Source: Scalesia atractyloides (taxonomy: Eukaryota > Streptophyta > Magnoliopsida > Asterales > Asteraceae). From it: 64,000 bases of DNA. Where the stretch lies: assembly GCA_947069175.1 (NCBI GenBank), contig CAMTDV010000013.1, forward strand, positions 59,154,610 through 59,218,609, written 5' to 3'. The first letter of the stretch is position 1; every line of letters begins with the position of its first letter. Under the pieces are notes generated by a model. It searched no databases and had not been told where the DNA came from. It saw only the letters and a program-made list of their open reading frames with translations. Both the position numbers and the translations under genes were made by a program. Positions 10,520-22,777 of this stretch are shown in pieces.

Positions 10520-11099
10520 TTTCCCTCACCAAGAATCAAGACTCAACTCCGATCGTTTAGTTTTAATGTTTTATTTATGTTATCTCAATCTTTCCGTATC
10601 CCAGTTATAAAATTGGGAATTTATGTATCCAAGAATTTTAATGCGAATTGATATTACAGTTTTGTTTTATACTCATTGATTTAACATTCATATCATCATA
10701 CATCTCGACGTATCTCAATCTCATCATTTAAAGAAGTTGGGTTGTGTCTCACTTTTACATAAACTGACCCCTTCATCATAACAAATGAGAGAGGTACTGT
10801 CATCATTCAGTCATGTATCCTTTCAGAATTGAGACTCAAGCTTTGGTTGTTGTGTTTGTTTATGTTTTAGAGTCACATAGAACTGATCATGATTTACTGA
10901 TAAAGCCAACGAAAATTTGACAAGAATATGGTGGATACGCCGCTGGTACTTCCTATATATAAGTATTCTTGGCAAAGGATCAAAAGCATTACCAGGAGGT
11001 TATGAGAAGTTCCATGTAGGTTTAAATATCGTCATGGTTGAAGTTTTTGTTTTATGATACATACCTTATCATGTCAAACGTATCAATTCCCTCAAAACT
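10520..11099 (+). other. Non-coding segment where protease, RT and RNase H are missing
   Basis: In intact Tekay elements roughly 2.5-3 kb of protease-RT-RNase H would lie here. This ~580 bp has no DSG or YVDD-type motif in any frame I read and looks like unrelated AT-rich sequence rather than eroded pol, suggesting replacement or a deletion with filler. Confidence 0.7.
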
Positions 11100-12583
11100 A
11101 TTATGCATAAAATTATAACCGACATCAAAGATCAAATTCGAGAAGCCCAACGTGTTTCAGTAACGGAAAACGACGTACGCAAGGAGCTGTCTTGTGGAGC
11201 TGAACTTAAAATCGAAACTAAATCCGACGGTATTCTGTAATGTCTAGATCGCATATGGATTCCTGACCACAATAACCTTCGTGATTTCCTTAAGAATGAG
11301 GCGCACAAAACACGATATTCTATACACCCAGGAGCCGACAAGATGTATCAAGACCTTCGATACACCTACTGGTGGCCTGGAATGAAAAAGGATATTGCTG
11401 TTTTTGTTTCCAAGTGCCTTACATGTTCCAAAGTAAAAGCTGAACGTCAAAGACCCTCAGGACTTCTGGTCCAACCTGAAATACCTGTATGGAAGTGGGA
11501 AAACATAACCATGGACTTCATTACCAGGTTACCTCGCACTTCTGGTGGGTATGACACTATAGGAGTAATCATTGATCGTCTTACAAAATCAGCTCATTTC
11601 TTCCGATTCGCGAGAACTTCAAGAACGAGAAGTTAGCTCGTACCTACATCAGCGAGATCGTAAACCGTCATGGTGTACCGTTAAGCATTATTTCCGATCG
11701 TGATGGTCGTTTCACTTCACGAACATGGCAAGCCGTTCAAGCCGCTTTGGGTACACGATTAGACCTCAGTACCGCTTATCATCCTCAAACTGATGGACAA
11801 TTTGAACGCACCATCCAAACTCTTGAAGATATGCTTCGAGCATGTGTCATAGACTTCAAGGGAAATTGGGACGCTCATCTACCATTAGTTGAATTTTCGT
11901 ACAACAACAGCTATCATTCAAGTATCGGCATGGCACCCTTCGAAGCTTTATATGGTCGTAAGTGCCGATCCCCAGTATGTTGACACGAAATTGGAGAAGC
12001 ACAAATCACCGGTCCAGAATTGATTCAAGAAACAACAGACAAGATCCATCAAATTAGAAACAATCTTCTAGCGGCACAAAGTCGTCAAAAGAGTTATGCA
12101 GATAAACGACGAACTTTGGAGTTTAACATTGGTGATCATGTACTTTTAAAAGTATCACCGTGGAAGGGAGTAGTTCGTTTTGGCCAGAAGGGCAAGCTAG
12201 CACCACGCTACGTAGGACCTTTCAAGATACTCGAAAGAGTAGTACCTGTAGCATACAAGCTTGATCTACCAGAAGAACTCAACAGAATTCACCCCACATT
12301 CCACGTATCAAACTTAAAGAAGTGTCTCGCCGATGAAAACCTCCATATTCCCCTGGAAGATATTCAGATCGATGAATCTATGCATTTCATTGAAAGACCA
12401 GTAGAGATCATGTACTTCGGAGAAAAACGTTTAAGACGGAGTCGTATTCCAATTGTTAGGGTACGCTCGGAGTTGAAACGGGGACCTGAGTTTACTTGGG
12501 AACGTGAAGACTCAATGCGCGAAAAATACCCGCATCTTTTTCCTGTTACCACTACTACTTACATTTCGGGACGAAATTTCTAA
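11100..12583 (+). pseudogene. pol: gypsy integrase with C-terminal chromodomain, broken
   Basis: Inserts element cDNA into the genome. The HHCC zinc domain lies at about 11300-11420 (H-x-H ... KCLTC). The first catalytic Asp is in MDFITRLP (about 11511), the second in SIISDRDGRFTS (about 11685), and the Glu in QFERTIQTLED (about 11800), giving the DDE triad. GPFKILERV and HPTFHVSNLKK follow, and the end (about 12380-12545), with LRRSRIPIVRV and FTWERED, is a Tekay-type chromodomain that in related elements directs insertion to heterochromatin. Defects: an in-frame TAA near 11238, a frameshift near 11610-11640, and a Trp-to-TGA change at 11981-11983. Blocks at 11343-11636, 11747-11983 and 12020-12583 are open. 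Confidence 0.9.
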
Positions 12584-12593
12584 AAGTAGGGGA
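12582..12593 (+). other. Gypsy polypurine tract
   Basis: AAAAGTAGGGGA directly after the integrase stop and four bases before the 3' LTR. Confidence 0.8.
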
Positions 12594-12597
12594 TACT

Positions 12598-15259
12598 GTA
12601 ACATTTGTCGAAAAACGGGTTTTCAAAACCCGCTTCGTTTATTAATCGAATAATCAGTTTGATATTTTCGTTGCTCATTTAATGCCTATTTTAATTTTAG
12701 ACAATACATAACTAATAAACATTTTAGATTATGGAAATTAAAATTGTTAAAAATAAAATTAAAACAATTAAAAATGATAAGGGGCTGCCGGGTTTGGAAC
12801 CCGGGTCAGCCGGAACCCTTAAACCACAATCACATAACCACTCTGCCACTAGCTGACTTTGTGAAATCTAGAAAACAATTAAAACATTAGTGCAACCGTG
12901 AATCAACCTGTTTGCGCCAAACTGAAACCGATATCGGCTTCCAAACGTCCAGGGACTTTTGAGTGATCGCGGATTCTTGATTATAACCGATAAACCGACA
13001 TTCTTAATCAATTCAGCCGTTAATGAACTTGAATTCATGTGATGTTCGGGTTTAATAACCGAAAACATTCACTTCCTGAATTACTCCAACAATATCAATA
13101 TCTCGCGACTAAAAATCATCCACAGAACTCTCAATTTCACTTTTGCTCTATTGTCAGTTCGTCGGAAACGCTTTTTGAACTCGCCGGACTTTCGCCAGAA
13201 AACCGTGTCTTTCATCAAAACGGTAAATTTCTCAATTCTTTCATCTTCTATCAGTTGTTAGGCTTTTGCTAACTCAAACCCTTCAACCAGAATCAGTTCC
13301 AGGCGACGATATCGGATAATCAGCACTCGCCGGAAAACTTCTGAAAATTCCTAAATCACGCTGAGAAACGGTATAATCTTTTAAACCTTCTGATAACTCT
13401 TGTTTAGTCCTTCAATTTCGCAATTTGTTAATCAAGACTGTTAATTGGTCCGCTCAGACGGAGTTCATAAAAACAGAGCCGACGACTTCGCCGGAGTTCT
13501 GAGAAAGATCATCTTCCGGTATGTTCATTCCCAAAACCTTTCCTATCCGTTACATTTTAATCACTCATACGTCTGTTAAATGAATTGAACAAGTTCAGTC
13601 GAAGATCAGTTGTCTGGGTTATTGTAACGAAGAAGATGAAGTGAGTCTGTATATAAATTTAATATAAATTGGATTATATCTCATGTTAGACACATCCAGC
13701 GGTGGACTGTGTGCAATTGAAACGTAGCGATACCGGGTTCGAGTCCGCCCTTATTCCGATTCGTCACAATATTCAGACTTTTTATAAAACCCAAATATGA
13801 AAACTTCCAGTTAGTATATAAGAGTAATAAAAACAAGTGTTTTAATCAGGTTAGACACACAGTCCAGCGGTGGACTGTGTGCAACGTTAATCAACCGGTC
13901 CCGGGTTCGAGACCTTATACGCACGCCGGTTCGATAGAATTTAAATCCTTTTTAAGAAATGAATTTTGGAATAAATTAAATAGTATATAAATATAATTAA
14001 AAACAGAAATATTTCGGGTTAGACACGTAGCTCAGTTGGTAGAGCCGTGTGCACGCGTACGGGAGGTCACGAGTTCGAACCTCACTCAGTGCAAATAATA
14101 TACATGACCGAACCGGTCAACAAGTCAAAGTCAAATAGTCAAGGGTCAACCCGAAAAGTCAACACTTTTTTTTATATTTTTATTTATTTATTTAATTTAA
14201 AAATCAATTAAAAATACTTAAAAATAATGTTTTTAAAGTTAGAAAATAGCCTTAAACTCACAAAAAGTATATCTAAAAATCCTATTAAAATTATTAATAA
14301 AATCCACTCATTTACCATACCTTTTTGTTATTATTTAGGTTAGTTAATCCTCGTCTATCAACCCTCTAAACTCGTGCGCATTCAACATCTTCAACCGAAC
14401 GCACCCAATGTGAGTGAATCTCTACAAATTCCCCGTTTTAATCACGTTTTTGGGGTGTATCATGTGTCATATTATTTATTACATTTAAACAATTGTGCAT
14501 CCATCATATTCATGATCAAATGTGTATTCAATATGTATCAACTGTTTGTGTGGTTATTGTTTAGATTAAATTTATCATTTTCAGTACATACATTATCATA
14601 GGCCGCCGCTCCCCATTACCTATGAGCGTGAGCCGTTCCCCATTACCTATGAGCGTGAACGAGGCGTTGCCAACATACGATCGGCTCCGTTTGATTGAGC
14701 CTTGATCGCACATATATTTCATCATAGGCCGTCTGCTCCCCATTACCTATGAGCGTGAGCCGTTCCCCATTACCTATGAGCGTGAACAATACGTTGCCAA
14801 CATTTACATTATCATTCATGTTATATATTCATGCAAGGTGGTTTGTTATTGTATGTTATTGTTTGTTTTTGCTATTGTTATTGTATGTTTATTTACGTTT
14901 TCTCACATATGATTATTGCACAATTTTCCATAATAAATATAACAAGAAATCAATGATGAATGTTTTCTAACAAGGTTCACTCGCCAACTTTTGTTGACCC
15001 AAAAATCCCCATTTTTACACATGATACAGGTGATCCAGATGCAGCAAGAAACATATAGGATGGATTAGAAGAATAAACCGGTTTAGACTTTGGATTGTTT
15101 ATTTAGTTATTTTTCTTTGTAATTGTATGAACATGTTTGGAATATTGAGGATGTAATTTTGAATTTAATAAATATGAAACATATTAGTAAACATCATGAG
15201 CTTTGGTGATAACCCAATTATGCCCCGACTCTTATTCCGCTGCGGGTCGGGGTGTGACA
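12598..15259 (+). repeat. Gypsy 3' LTR (2662 bp)
   Basis: Colinear with 5774-8334. Main difference: about 100 extra bases, mostly between 14660 and 14740, where a segment containing CGATCGGCTCCG splits the CCCCATTACCTATGAGCG repeats. Followed by the target duplication GTATT at 15260-15264. Confidence 0.93.
12782..14173 (+). other. Second set of four tRNA-like modules, in the gypsy 3' LTR
   Basis: Antisense module at about 12785-12860, with the same A box except one base and a B-box core mutated from TTCGAA to TTGGAA. Sense modules: A boxes at about 13693-13702, 13861-13870 and 14028-14039; B boxes at 13736-13746, 13904-13914 and 14072-14082; T runs at 13779-13783, 13949-13953 and 14166-14173. 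Module spacing is the same as in the 5' LTR. Confidence 0.6.
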
Positions 15260-15359
15260 GTATTTTCTACAACATTTCTCCACCTAAAAATAAAAACACA
15301 TTTTTTTTTGTTTTTATAGAAAGAAATTCTAATGTGACAAACCGATGAGGATCACGAAC

Positions 15360-15896
15360 TCGTCATCCGATACGTATTCAACCTCAATTTCCCCATCTAA
15401 TGTCAAACTCTTCAAACCATTAACTCTCAAAAGATATTTAAATCTGGTTTGGTAAAATCCGCCTTTTGTTCATCAGTGTGGATCTTTTCTATTCGAATCA
15501 TCTTTTTCTCGTGGCAATCACGGATAAAGTTACGTCGAATTTCAATGTGTTTGATTTTAGAGTGTTGAACCAGATTTTAGTTATATCGATGGTAGCCTTA
15601 TTATCTACATATATGGGCGTATCAAGAAACTGCAATCCAAAGTCTCTCATCTGTTGTTGTATCAAAAAGATTTGAGAACAACAACTGGAAGCTGAAACGT
15701 ATTCAGCCTTACAAGTAGAAAGAGAGACCGTGGTTTGCTTCTTGCATTGCCACGTTACTAATCGTGTTCTGAAGAACTGGCAATTGGCCGTTGTAGATTT
15801 AGCATTAAGTTTGCAGCATCAGAAATCTGAGTCAGAATATCCAGCGTGGTTGAAGTTGTTGTTTTACGGATACCACGTCGGTGCTTGGGCAACCCT
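15360..15896 (-). pseudogene. pol: RNase H end of copia C pol
   Basis: Removes the RNA strand during reverse transcription. Read on the minus strand, fragments resembling the Ty1/copia RNase H core are visible: the KQTTVSLST and AEYVSASSCCSQI regions and the Asp-containing YVDN region. Frames are interrupted several times. The pol end falls just before the spacer that holds the gypsy insertion. Confidence 0.65.
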
Positions 15897-17079
15897 TTAG
15901 GTATCTGAATGCTTGACTATCATAAGGTGTGACACTCGAGGTCTCGATTGATATCGGGTGCAAAGGCATGTTGGATACATGATGTCCGGTCTAGATGCTG
16001 TAAGATACATCAATGATCCAATTATCGATTTGTATAAGGTTTCATCAATCTTGACTCCGTGTTCATCTAGGGAAATGCCATGATTGATTGCCAATGGGGT
16101 AGATAATGGTGACGTTCCTGACATTTCAAATTTCTCCAAGATATCATGGACATACTTTGTCTGATGGATGAAGATACCATCAGGCAACTGATCAACTTGA
16201 AGTCTCAAGAAGAATTTCATTTCTCCCATTGAACTCATTTCAAATTTCTTTTTCATGACCTCTTCAAAATCTTTGCATAACATGTCGTTTGTTGAGCCAA
16301 AAATAATGTCATCCACATAAATTTGTACAATCAGCAAGTGTTCGTTTACTTCCTTCGTGAAGAGTGTGCTATCGATAGTGCCTCTGATAAAGCCATTGCT
16401 TAATAGGTGCTAAGAGAGTGTCTCATACCAGGCTCTCTGGGCCTGATGAAGCTCGTATAATGGTTCATCTAGTAAGTAAACCTTGTCTTTATGCACTAGA
16501 TCGACAAACCCCGGGTGTTGTCTTACATGCACTAGCTATTTCACTTTTCCGTAAAGGAAAGCAGATTTGACATCGAGCTGGTACACATTAAAACCTTTCC
16601 ATGACGCAAAAGCCAAGAAAATGCGGATGGCTTCTAGTCGTATGACCGGAGCGTAAACCTCTATCTAATCCATGTCTTCTTGCTGATGAAAACATTTGAT
16701 AACTAGCCGAGTTTTGTTGCACACAATTACTCCTCGATCATCTCTTTTGCACTTGAAGACCCATTTTGTAACGATTGTGTTGTGATTAGCCGGTAGGTCA
16801 ACAAGGTTTCAGACACCAAGCTTTTCAAATTGTTGTAGCTCCTCCTGCATTGCATTTATCCAGCTTTCGTTGGTAAGCGCTTCCTTGTTCGATTTCGGTT
16901 CAATCTGCAAAATAAAACAACGATGTAAGCACATATCTTGAATAGGTGCAATTTTGGTGTAAAACAACTTAGATCCTTGTTGATCTGATTGCGCGTTTTA
17001 ACTCCAGCATGCAACTCTCCAATAATATTCTCCGATGGGTGATAAGACAAATTCCTTTGTATTACTTCATTAGGAACAT
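15897..17079 (-). pseudogene. pol: Reverse transcriptase of copia C
   Basis: The best block, 16337-15897 (146 codons), contains YVDDIIFGSTN, the RT catalytic motif with two aspartates, then FFLRLQVDQ, IHQTKYV and GSLMYLTASRPDIMYPTCL, the Ty1/copia RT-RNase H connection. The upstream RT (about 17000-16340) is readable only in pieces, with stops. The block's downstream end is truncated by a frameshift. Family assignment is firm; function is lost. Confidence 0.85.
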
Positions 17080-17880
17080 TCACTTCGCTCTCCAATTCGT
17101 AATAGTCTGTTCAGCAACCTGAGTAGTTGTAGAAGCTTCATTCAGATTGCTAGAACCTGTAGATTGATTTAGTAGATTTGTAATCTGTTCAGAACCTTCA
17201 TCGGAGCCGGATTCGCCATCATTATCATACATTGGCCTAGCGTCTAAATCAGAATCATTAGACTGATCGAAAGTGGGCTCTGCGTTATTCACTACTGGTT
17301 CGAAGACAGATTCTATTTGAGTAGTGCTCGGACCTTCACCAGAATCATTTGGGCCAATAGGTGGTTGAGTAACCACTATCGGTCTTGGAACTTGCTCTTG
17401 ATTAGACGTTTGCTATTGTTGATACAACAACACAAGTTCCTCTTTGTTTGGTTCTTTTGGCAGATCGAATGAATTCCATGAACTCTCGTAGTTAAACATC
17501 CAAGGATCACCATGCTTTTGGGTAGACATTGTGTATTTCTGATAGTCGACGGTTGAGCAAGAATAACTTGGTTCAGACTACGCAGATATACTTTCTTAAC
17601 GGACTAGCGTAACCTACGAAAATCCATCCAAAGATCTGGCACCAAATTTACCATCCGGGTCTATGACCGTACATGGAGATCCAAATGGCTCCAAAACTCT
17701 AAATTCGGCTTTCGTTGGTTAAGCAGTTCGAAAAATGTCTTCTTATGAGCCTTGATGGTTAAAAACCTGTTCAACATGTAGCAAGTAGAGGCAACGACTT
17801 CGCTCCTGAAACTAATAGGTAACTTTGAATTAGCGAGCCTCGTGCATGCTATTTTGATGATAGTACGATTCTTATGTTTA
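17080..17880 (-). pseudogene. pol: Integrase C-terminal and linker region of copia C
   Basis: The block 17376-17080 is Ser/Thr/Glu/Asp-rich with no catalytic motif; it corresponds to the variable linker between integrase and RT, also seen in element A at 46294-45794. Upstream parts are frameshifted. Confidence 0.6.
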
Positions 17881-17881
17881 G

Positions 17882-18372
17882 CTACTCCATTTTGCTGCGG
17901 AGTATAGGGGGACTGAATTCGTGAAGTATACCTTTGTCATTACAAAATTCGAGCACGCGATTATTTTTTAAGTCACTACCATATTCACTATGTATTCTTC
18001 TGATTGGAAGATGGTACAAGTTCTCTAACTTTTTGAAGAGAGTCATAAGATTTTCAAATGTCTCATCTTTACTCTCCTGAAAATAACCCACGAGAATCTC
18101 TAGTAGTAATCTGTCACAATGACGCAGTACAGATCACCAGATATGCTCTTGATGATTATTGGCCCGAAAAGATCCATATGAAGCCTTTCCAGTGGTAATT
18201 TGATAGAAATCAGAAGTTTTCTCGGGTGTGATTTCTTACGCTGCCTCCCCTTTTTGAAGCTTAGACAATCGTCATTTAGATGAAAACTTTTGAGATTAAC
18301 ACCCTCCACTAGATTGTTGTGCACCAGATAGTTCATTTTACTCAAATGATATGCCCCATCTTTTGATGCCAT
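17882..18372 (-). pseudogene. pol: GAG-pre-integrase and integrase core of copia C
   Basis: 18372-18100 has HLSKMNYLVHNNLVEGV with the His of the zinc domain, a degraded Cys pair, and the first catalytic Asp in MDLFGPI. 18091-17882 has RIHSEYGSDLKN, where the expected RRDNG-type motif is changed, and then the region leading to the Glu. An in-frame stop and a frameshift separate the blocks. A close relative of the integrase at 46245-46993. Confidence 0.82.
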
Positions 18373-18499
18373 AAGATGGATTCCTTTTAAGCACCTTTGT
18401 TACGAAACATTGTGCCGACTTCGAGGTAGTGGATGCGATGCTCATGTCAAGATCATAGAGATGATTTTCTCGTGGGTCGCGCATAAGAATCCACTCCTT

Positions 18500-18800
18500 A
18501 GGAATTTTGAATCATAGCTTCAAAACTAGGCATTCTTTATCATTGAAGTGTGTTGTAAATTTCTTATCACAAATCTATGAAACGCTCAGTAAATTGTTCT
18601 CTAATTCAGCAATGTAGTTGACTTTGTCGAACGAGACCACACCATTGGAAAGTTTTCCTCCTCCGACAATCCTTCCACCTTCATTTCCCGCAAACCCTAC
18701 ATAGCATCGACGAATAGACTTTACATCATAGAGTAAGGACAACATTCATGTCATCTGACGAGAAGCTCCACTGTCCATTATCCACCTTGAAATGATTAAC
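18500..18800 (-). pseudogene. pol: Aspartic protease of copia C
   Basis: On the minus strand around 18783-18750 the frame gives WIMDSGAS, the active-site motif of copia proteases, followed by an MT and YDVKSI region as in element A. In-frame stops follow. Too broken to be active. Confidence 0.75.
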
Positions 18801-19183
18801 CTCGGGAGGCCCTACACGTGTAAATAAGTAATTACTTAAACAGTGAAACCCAAGCCTTCTCGGTCTTGGGTGGGGTTGGAATATCAAACTTTGAACTTTG
18901 ACTTTAACAAACTGTCTAGTCTCAGATTTAGCAGGAACAAATGTTTTGATTTATGTAGAAGATGATTTTGTTTTAACCACCCAATTTTGTGTTTTCAGAA
19001 TTGCCTTTTTGGAATAAAATTTTGAATCATTTTGTTCATTTTTAGTTAATGTTTCACCAATTTCAAATTTTGAACCATTTGAAATTGTTGGTTTCACAAT
19101 TTTGTTGGATTCATTATTTCCTTTTAAGATTAGTTTTGGTACAAACTCAGGGATCTTTTATTTCACATCTTCTATAGACTTTT

Positions 19184-22100
19184 TTACTTTGTAAATAGAT
19201 TTTGGGTTGTTTTGAGTATAATGTCGTGCAATGTGCCCGACTTTATTACATTTCCAATATGTCCTACTGTCGCTTCCAACAGAGGAACCCAAATTCTGCT
19301 CACGACATTTCCTTTTTGCATGGAACTCATCGTTTGACTATTCCTTTCCCAACCTTTCCTTTTCCTTACTGAGTTTGATCTAAAACAAAGTTTACCTTTT
19401 TTTTTAAAAATTTGGTTTTGGAAACTTAACATTTTTTTCTTTACATACCCAAACCCTTTTTTTATTTTCAGGATAGTTTTTACCTTTGCGATCATTTTTG
19501 TAAGAATTTTTAGGTTTAGAGTAGTAAGACTCGTTCAAAATTTTCAAGCTCTGAAAGATTTATTTCTGTCAACTTAAACACTTATTCAACTTTTTCAGGA
19601 GTCACATTCTGAATCAGAAATTCTTGATACGAACATAGTTTGTCCAATCCTTTTATGGTATAAGCAACCAATGTAGAATCATCACCCGAACTAGACTCTG
19701 ATTTATCAAGATAATTCGTATGAAAACTCTCCTCATTTTCAGAAGTGAACTTGAACTAGTTTTCTCCAAATTTGACTCAGCACTCTCATATTCTGTGCTA
19801 TCACTCTTCCTAAAACATTTTCAACAACAGTTTTAACCACATCAAATTTACAATCATTGTCTGATTTAGTGTTTGTTACATCAATGTTCTCGGGCAGCTC
19901 ATTATTCTTTCAGTTTTTAATTTTAAATTGAGAGCCTTTTCCACCCCTGATGGTTTCTTTCTTGTATGACTTCCCCACATGGGTGGTGGAACATGGTTGT
20001 AACCGACTTTTGTTTTTACCTTTCTTATCATCTTCTTCCTTTTCAATTTTCAGAAGAATATGACCAATGACATATGAAGTGGTGGAATAACTGATTAACA
20101 AATTGTTAACCCTTTCAATTTCAATTTTCATTTTCTCAAGTTCATTTTTAAGTTCAGCTATTGTATTCAGATAAATGTTAATCGCCATTTGTTTGTCCAT
20201 AAGAGTTGCTTTAAGCATCGACAAAGTTGCACTATCTTCTTTGTTAACTTGTTTATATTGTTTAATCACTTTGGATAATTTGTCATAAGCTTGTTTTGTT
20301 TCGTTATAATCACTTGACAAATTATCTGAAAGCCTTTTCAGATCAGAATAGTTTTTACCTTTCTCGAAACACTCCTTGCAAGGCTCTTGACATTTCTTGC
20401 AAGGTTTATCAACCTCAACAACCTGAACTTTGATAATCTCCTTTACCGACTCTTTGACACATTCAGTCACCAACTCTTCCCTGACTTCATCAGAAACTAC
20501 CTCTATAAGATTTGACATTATTGCTTTTTTTAAGATCTCTGTCAAGTTCTCGACATTCATTTCTTTATCCAGATCTATCAATTCCACACATTCAGGCTTT
20601 GATTCCTCTTCTGCTTGTACTTGATAGCTTGAGTCAAAATATCCTACAAAAGACGGAAACATATTAGGTGGAATCAGATTTCTAAAAGCACTGTGCAATA
20701 AATTTTCCTCCTCAGCACGTTGTTCTTGATAATATCCTTTAAGAACAGCTTCCTCAATGGCTTCATCGAATATTGCTTCAGAAAAATCTTCTATCTCAAG
20801 TTCAGGTTCTTCAATAATTTCTGCTAGAAGTGCGAGACGTTCATTTTTTGAAATATACTTGCTCCAGTTAAACCCTTCATCCTCTTGGGTGACTACTAAA
20901 GCTTTGTCTTTAGTATTCGATGGACCGTCTTCTATTTGAACCATCCTTGAATTAGATTGTGGTGGTGATGGCCTGTGATATATAGCTTTCTTGTAGTGAT
21001 CGTCTCCAAATGGACTTTGATTGCTGTTAACTTCTCGGTTAGTACATTCTCCTTTAAAATGTCATTTCCCTCTGCATCTGAAGCATGTAACCTTTGACTT
21101 GTCGAATCTAAGCTTCCCATGCAAACCTCCCAAGCTATTTCTGCCGTAATCTTCATAAATCTTTGAGCTCTGTGAACTATAGAAGCCAAGCACCACATAA
21201 TGTTGATCAGCTCTAATTCTTCCGAGCCTATCTGTTCATAATCTTCCTTGGTCATATGTGGATTTCCTATCTTCCCAGCAACCGGCCTTTCATAAGATTC
21301 AAGAATAGAAGCGAGCAACGCCATGTGTTGCTTAACAATATGTTCATTGAAATCTTATGCATTTTGGAGATTAACAGCAATATTGCACTGTAGAATCCCC
21401 TTGTTTGAAGTAGATTAACCAGTTTGATGGCTTTGGTAATTATTTGAGCTCTTTGAAGAATGAGGTGTTTTGGGTGAGTTTGGTTCAAAGCTGGAAAATA
21501 ACTGAAAACCGGATTGATTATGGAAGATGGACTTGCAGAACTATCATCGCTGAAGGTGGTTTAAACTTTCGGACTTTGAGTACCAACAGAACTGCCTTTA
21601 AACTATAGGTTCACATCTTGCTGTATTTCAGCACCTTTTTATTTAGCCATATTATGCATTTCCAGTTCATGACCTTCGAGCTTTTCTATGAACTTTGATA
21701 AGCTGAAACCACTATAATCTGCAATGTTCTTCAGAATCCTCATATATGTAGTCCACTCTCCCTCTTGCAAAGCATCCACTAGCTTGTCAACTAATTCCTC
21801 ATTAGTTTTCTGAATTCCCAATCTCTTCAAACAACAAGATGACAATAACGTTTGATCAACTCCTTCATATTTTCGCCTTTCAAAAGATTGAAAATATCGA
21901 ATTCTTTTCTAAGTAGTGCCTTTTTACTTTTCCTCATTTGCGAGCTTCCCTGAAACTTTAATCTTAATGCATTGCATAATGATTGTGCATCGTCATCATT
22001 AGCAGCAACGCTAAGATATCTTCTTTGATTGATTGTTGCAATATGTTCATCATTTTTTCTAATTGATGAATTCTTCTTTTTCAGTAGTTGTGAACTGGGT

Positions 22101-22356
22101 CAATGTCTTCCCCAATTCATTTTCCCGATTGGTGCGGTATATTTTTCTTAAACCAGTAGTTAAAATGGTTCGCTTGAACCCAATTAACAAAATGTCCACT
22201 CCAACTGTCATAGTCCTGCAAATTCATCAACTTCGGGAGTTTCACCATCCTCCCCATTTCGTTTTTTAAGTTCAGATTTTGTGCGGCTATGGCTGATATA
22301 TTAACACTTGACATAGCATATGTGTTGTAAAATTCGTTTTCCATCTTCTCTAACAA
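19184..22356 (-). pseudogene. gag: gag of copia C, broken
   Basis: Starts near 22356-22341; an in-frame Met a few codons in gives MENEFYNTYAMSS, aligned with the gag start of element D. Open blocks: 22356-22117 (N-terminal), 21845-21639 (EGEWTTYMRILKN), 21324-20932, 20944-19910 (344 codons: acidic, with CKKCQEPCKECFEKG and a long coiled-coil-like region) and 19495-19184. A CCHC knuckle near 21090-21050 reads CFRC...H...C but has TGA before the His. A second knuckle near 19250-19215 has lost its first Cys. The C-terminal gag extension with coiled coil is also found in elements A and B. Confidence 0.85.
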
Positions 22357-22435
22357 ATTGCCTGGAACAAAGTTAAACGCTGAAATAATTAAGATCTCGG
22401 TTTGAGTGAAGTAAAATTTTAAAAAAAATTGATTT

Positions 22436-22540
22436 ATCTTCGTGCGAAGGTAAATTATTTTTCAAACCTAACAACTTTTATCTTTGTGCGAAGATAGAGT
22501 TATCTTCGTGCGAAGGTAGAGTTATGTTTGTGCGAAGTTT
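22436..22540 (-). repeat. CTTCGTGCGAAG cluster in the leader of C
   Basis: Four copies, exact or with one mismatch, of CTTCGTGCGAAG or CTTTGTGCGAAG between PBS and gag. Confidence 0.75.
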
Positions 22541-22763
22541 GGTTCAAAATTTGACAATTTTTGCAATTTTCAATATGAATTCGGTTGTTTTTGGCTCTGG
22601 TTTTCTCAAGGGTTTAGCTAAACATGTTTTTACGTGTTATACTTGAAAATTAGTTCATTTTGTCCGTGGATTCGTTTTAAAAAGTGAAAAATAAGAAGAA
22701 TGAGTAGAATAAGAAGTCTTCTAGGTTGAATTTTGAACACTTATCTTCAATCAAGCAACCTAG

Positions 22764-22775
22764 GCTCTGATACCA
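22764..22775 (-). other. Primer-binding site of element C
   Basis: Minus strand TGGTATCAGAGC, two bases inside the LTR edge at 22778; initiator tRNA-Met type. Confidence 0.9.
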
Positions 22776-22777
22776 CA

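Larger units (their letters stand above)
5774..15259 (+). mobile_element. Ty3/gypsy chromovirus (Tekay-type), complete insertion but internally deleted
   Basis: LTRs at 5774-8334 and 12598-15259 start TGTAACATTTGTCG and end GGGGTGTGACA. The 5-bp target duplication GTATT lies at 5769-5773 and 15260-15264. PBS is at 8338-8350, gag at 9150-10519, integrase with chromodomain at about 11100-12583, PPT at 12582-12593. Protease, RT and RNase H are absent: only about 600 bp of unrelated sequence separates gag from integrase. The LTRs are nearly identical by eye apart from small changes and one ~100 bp length difference, so the insertion is younger than element C, which it interrupts. It would need proteins from a relative to move. 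Confidence 0.93.
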
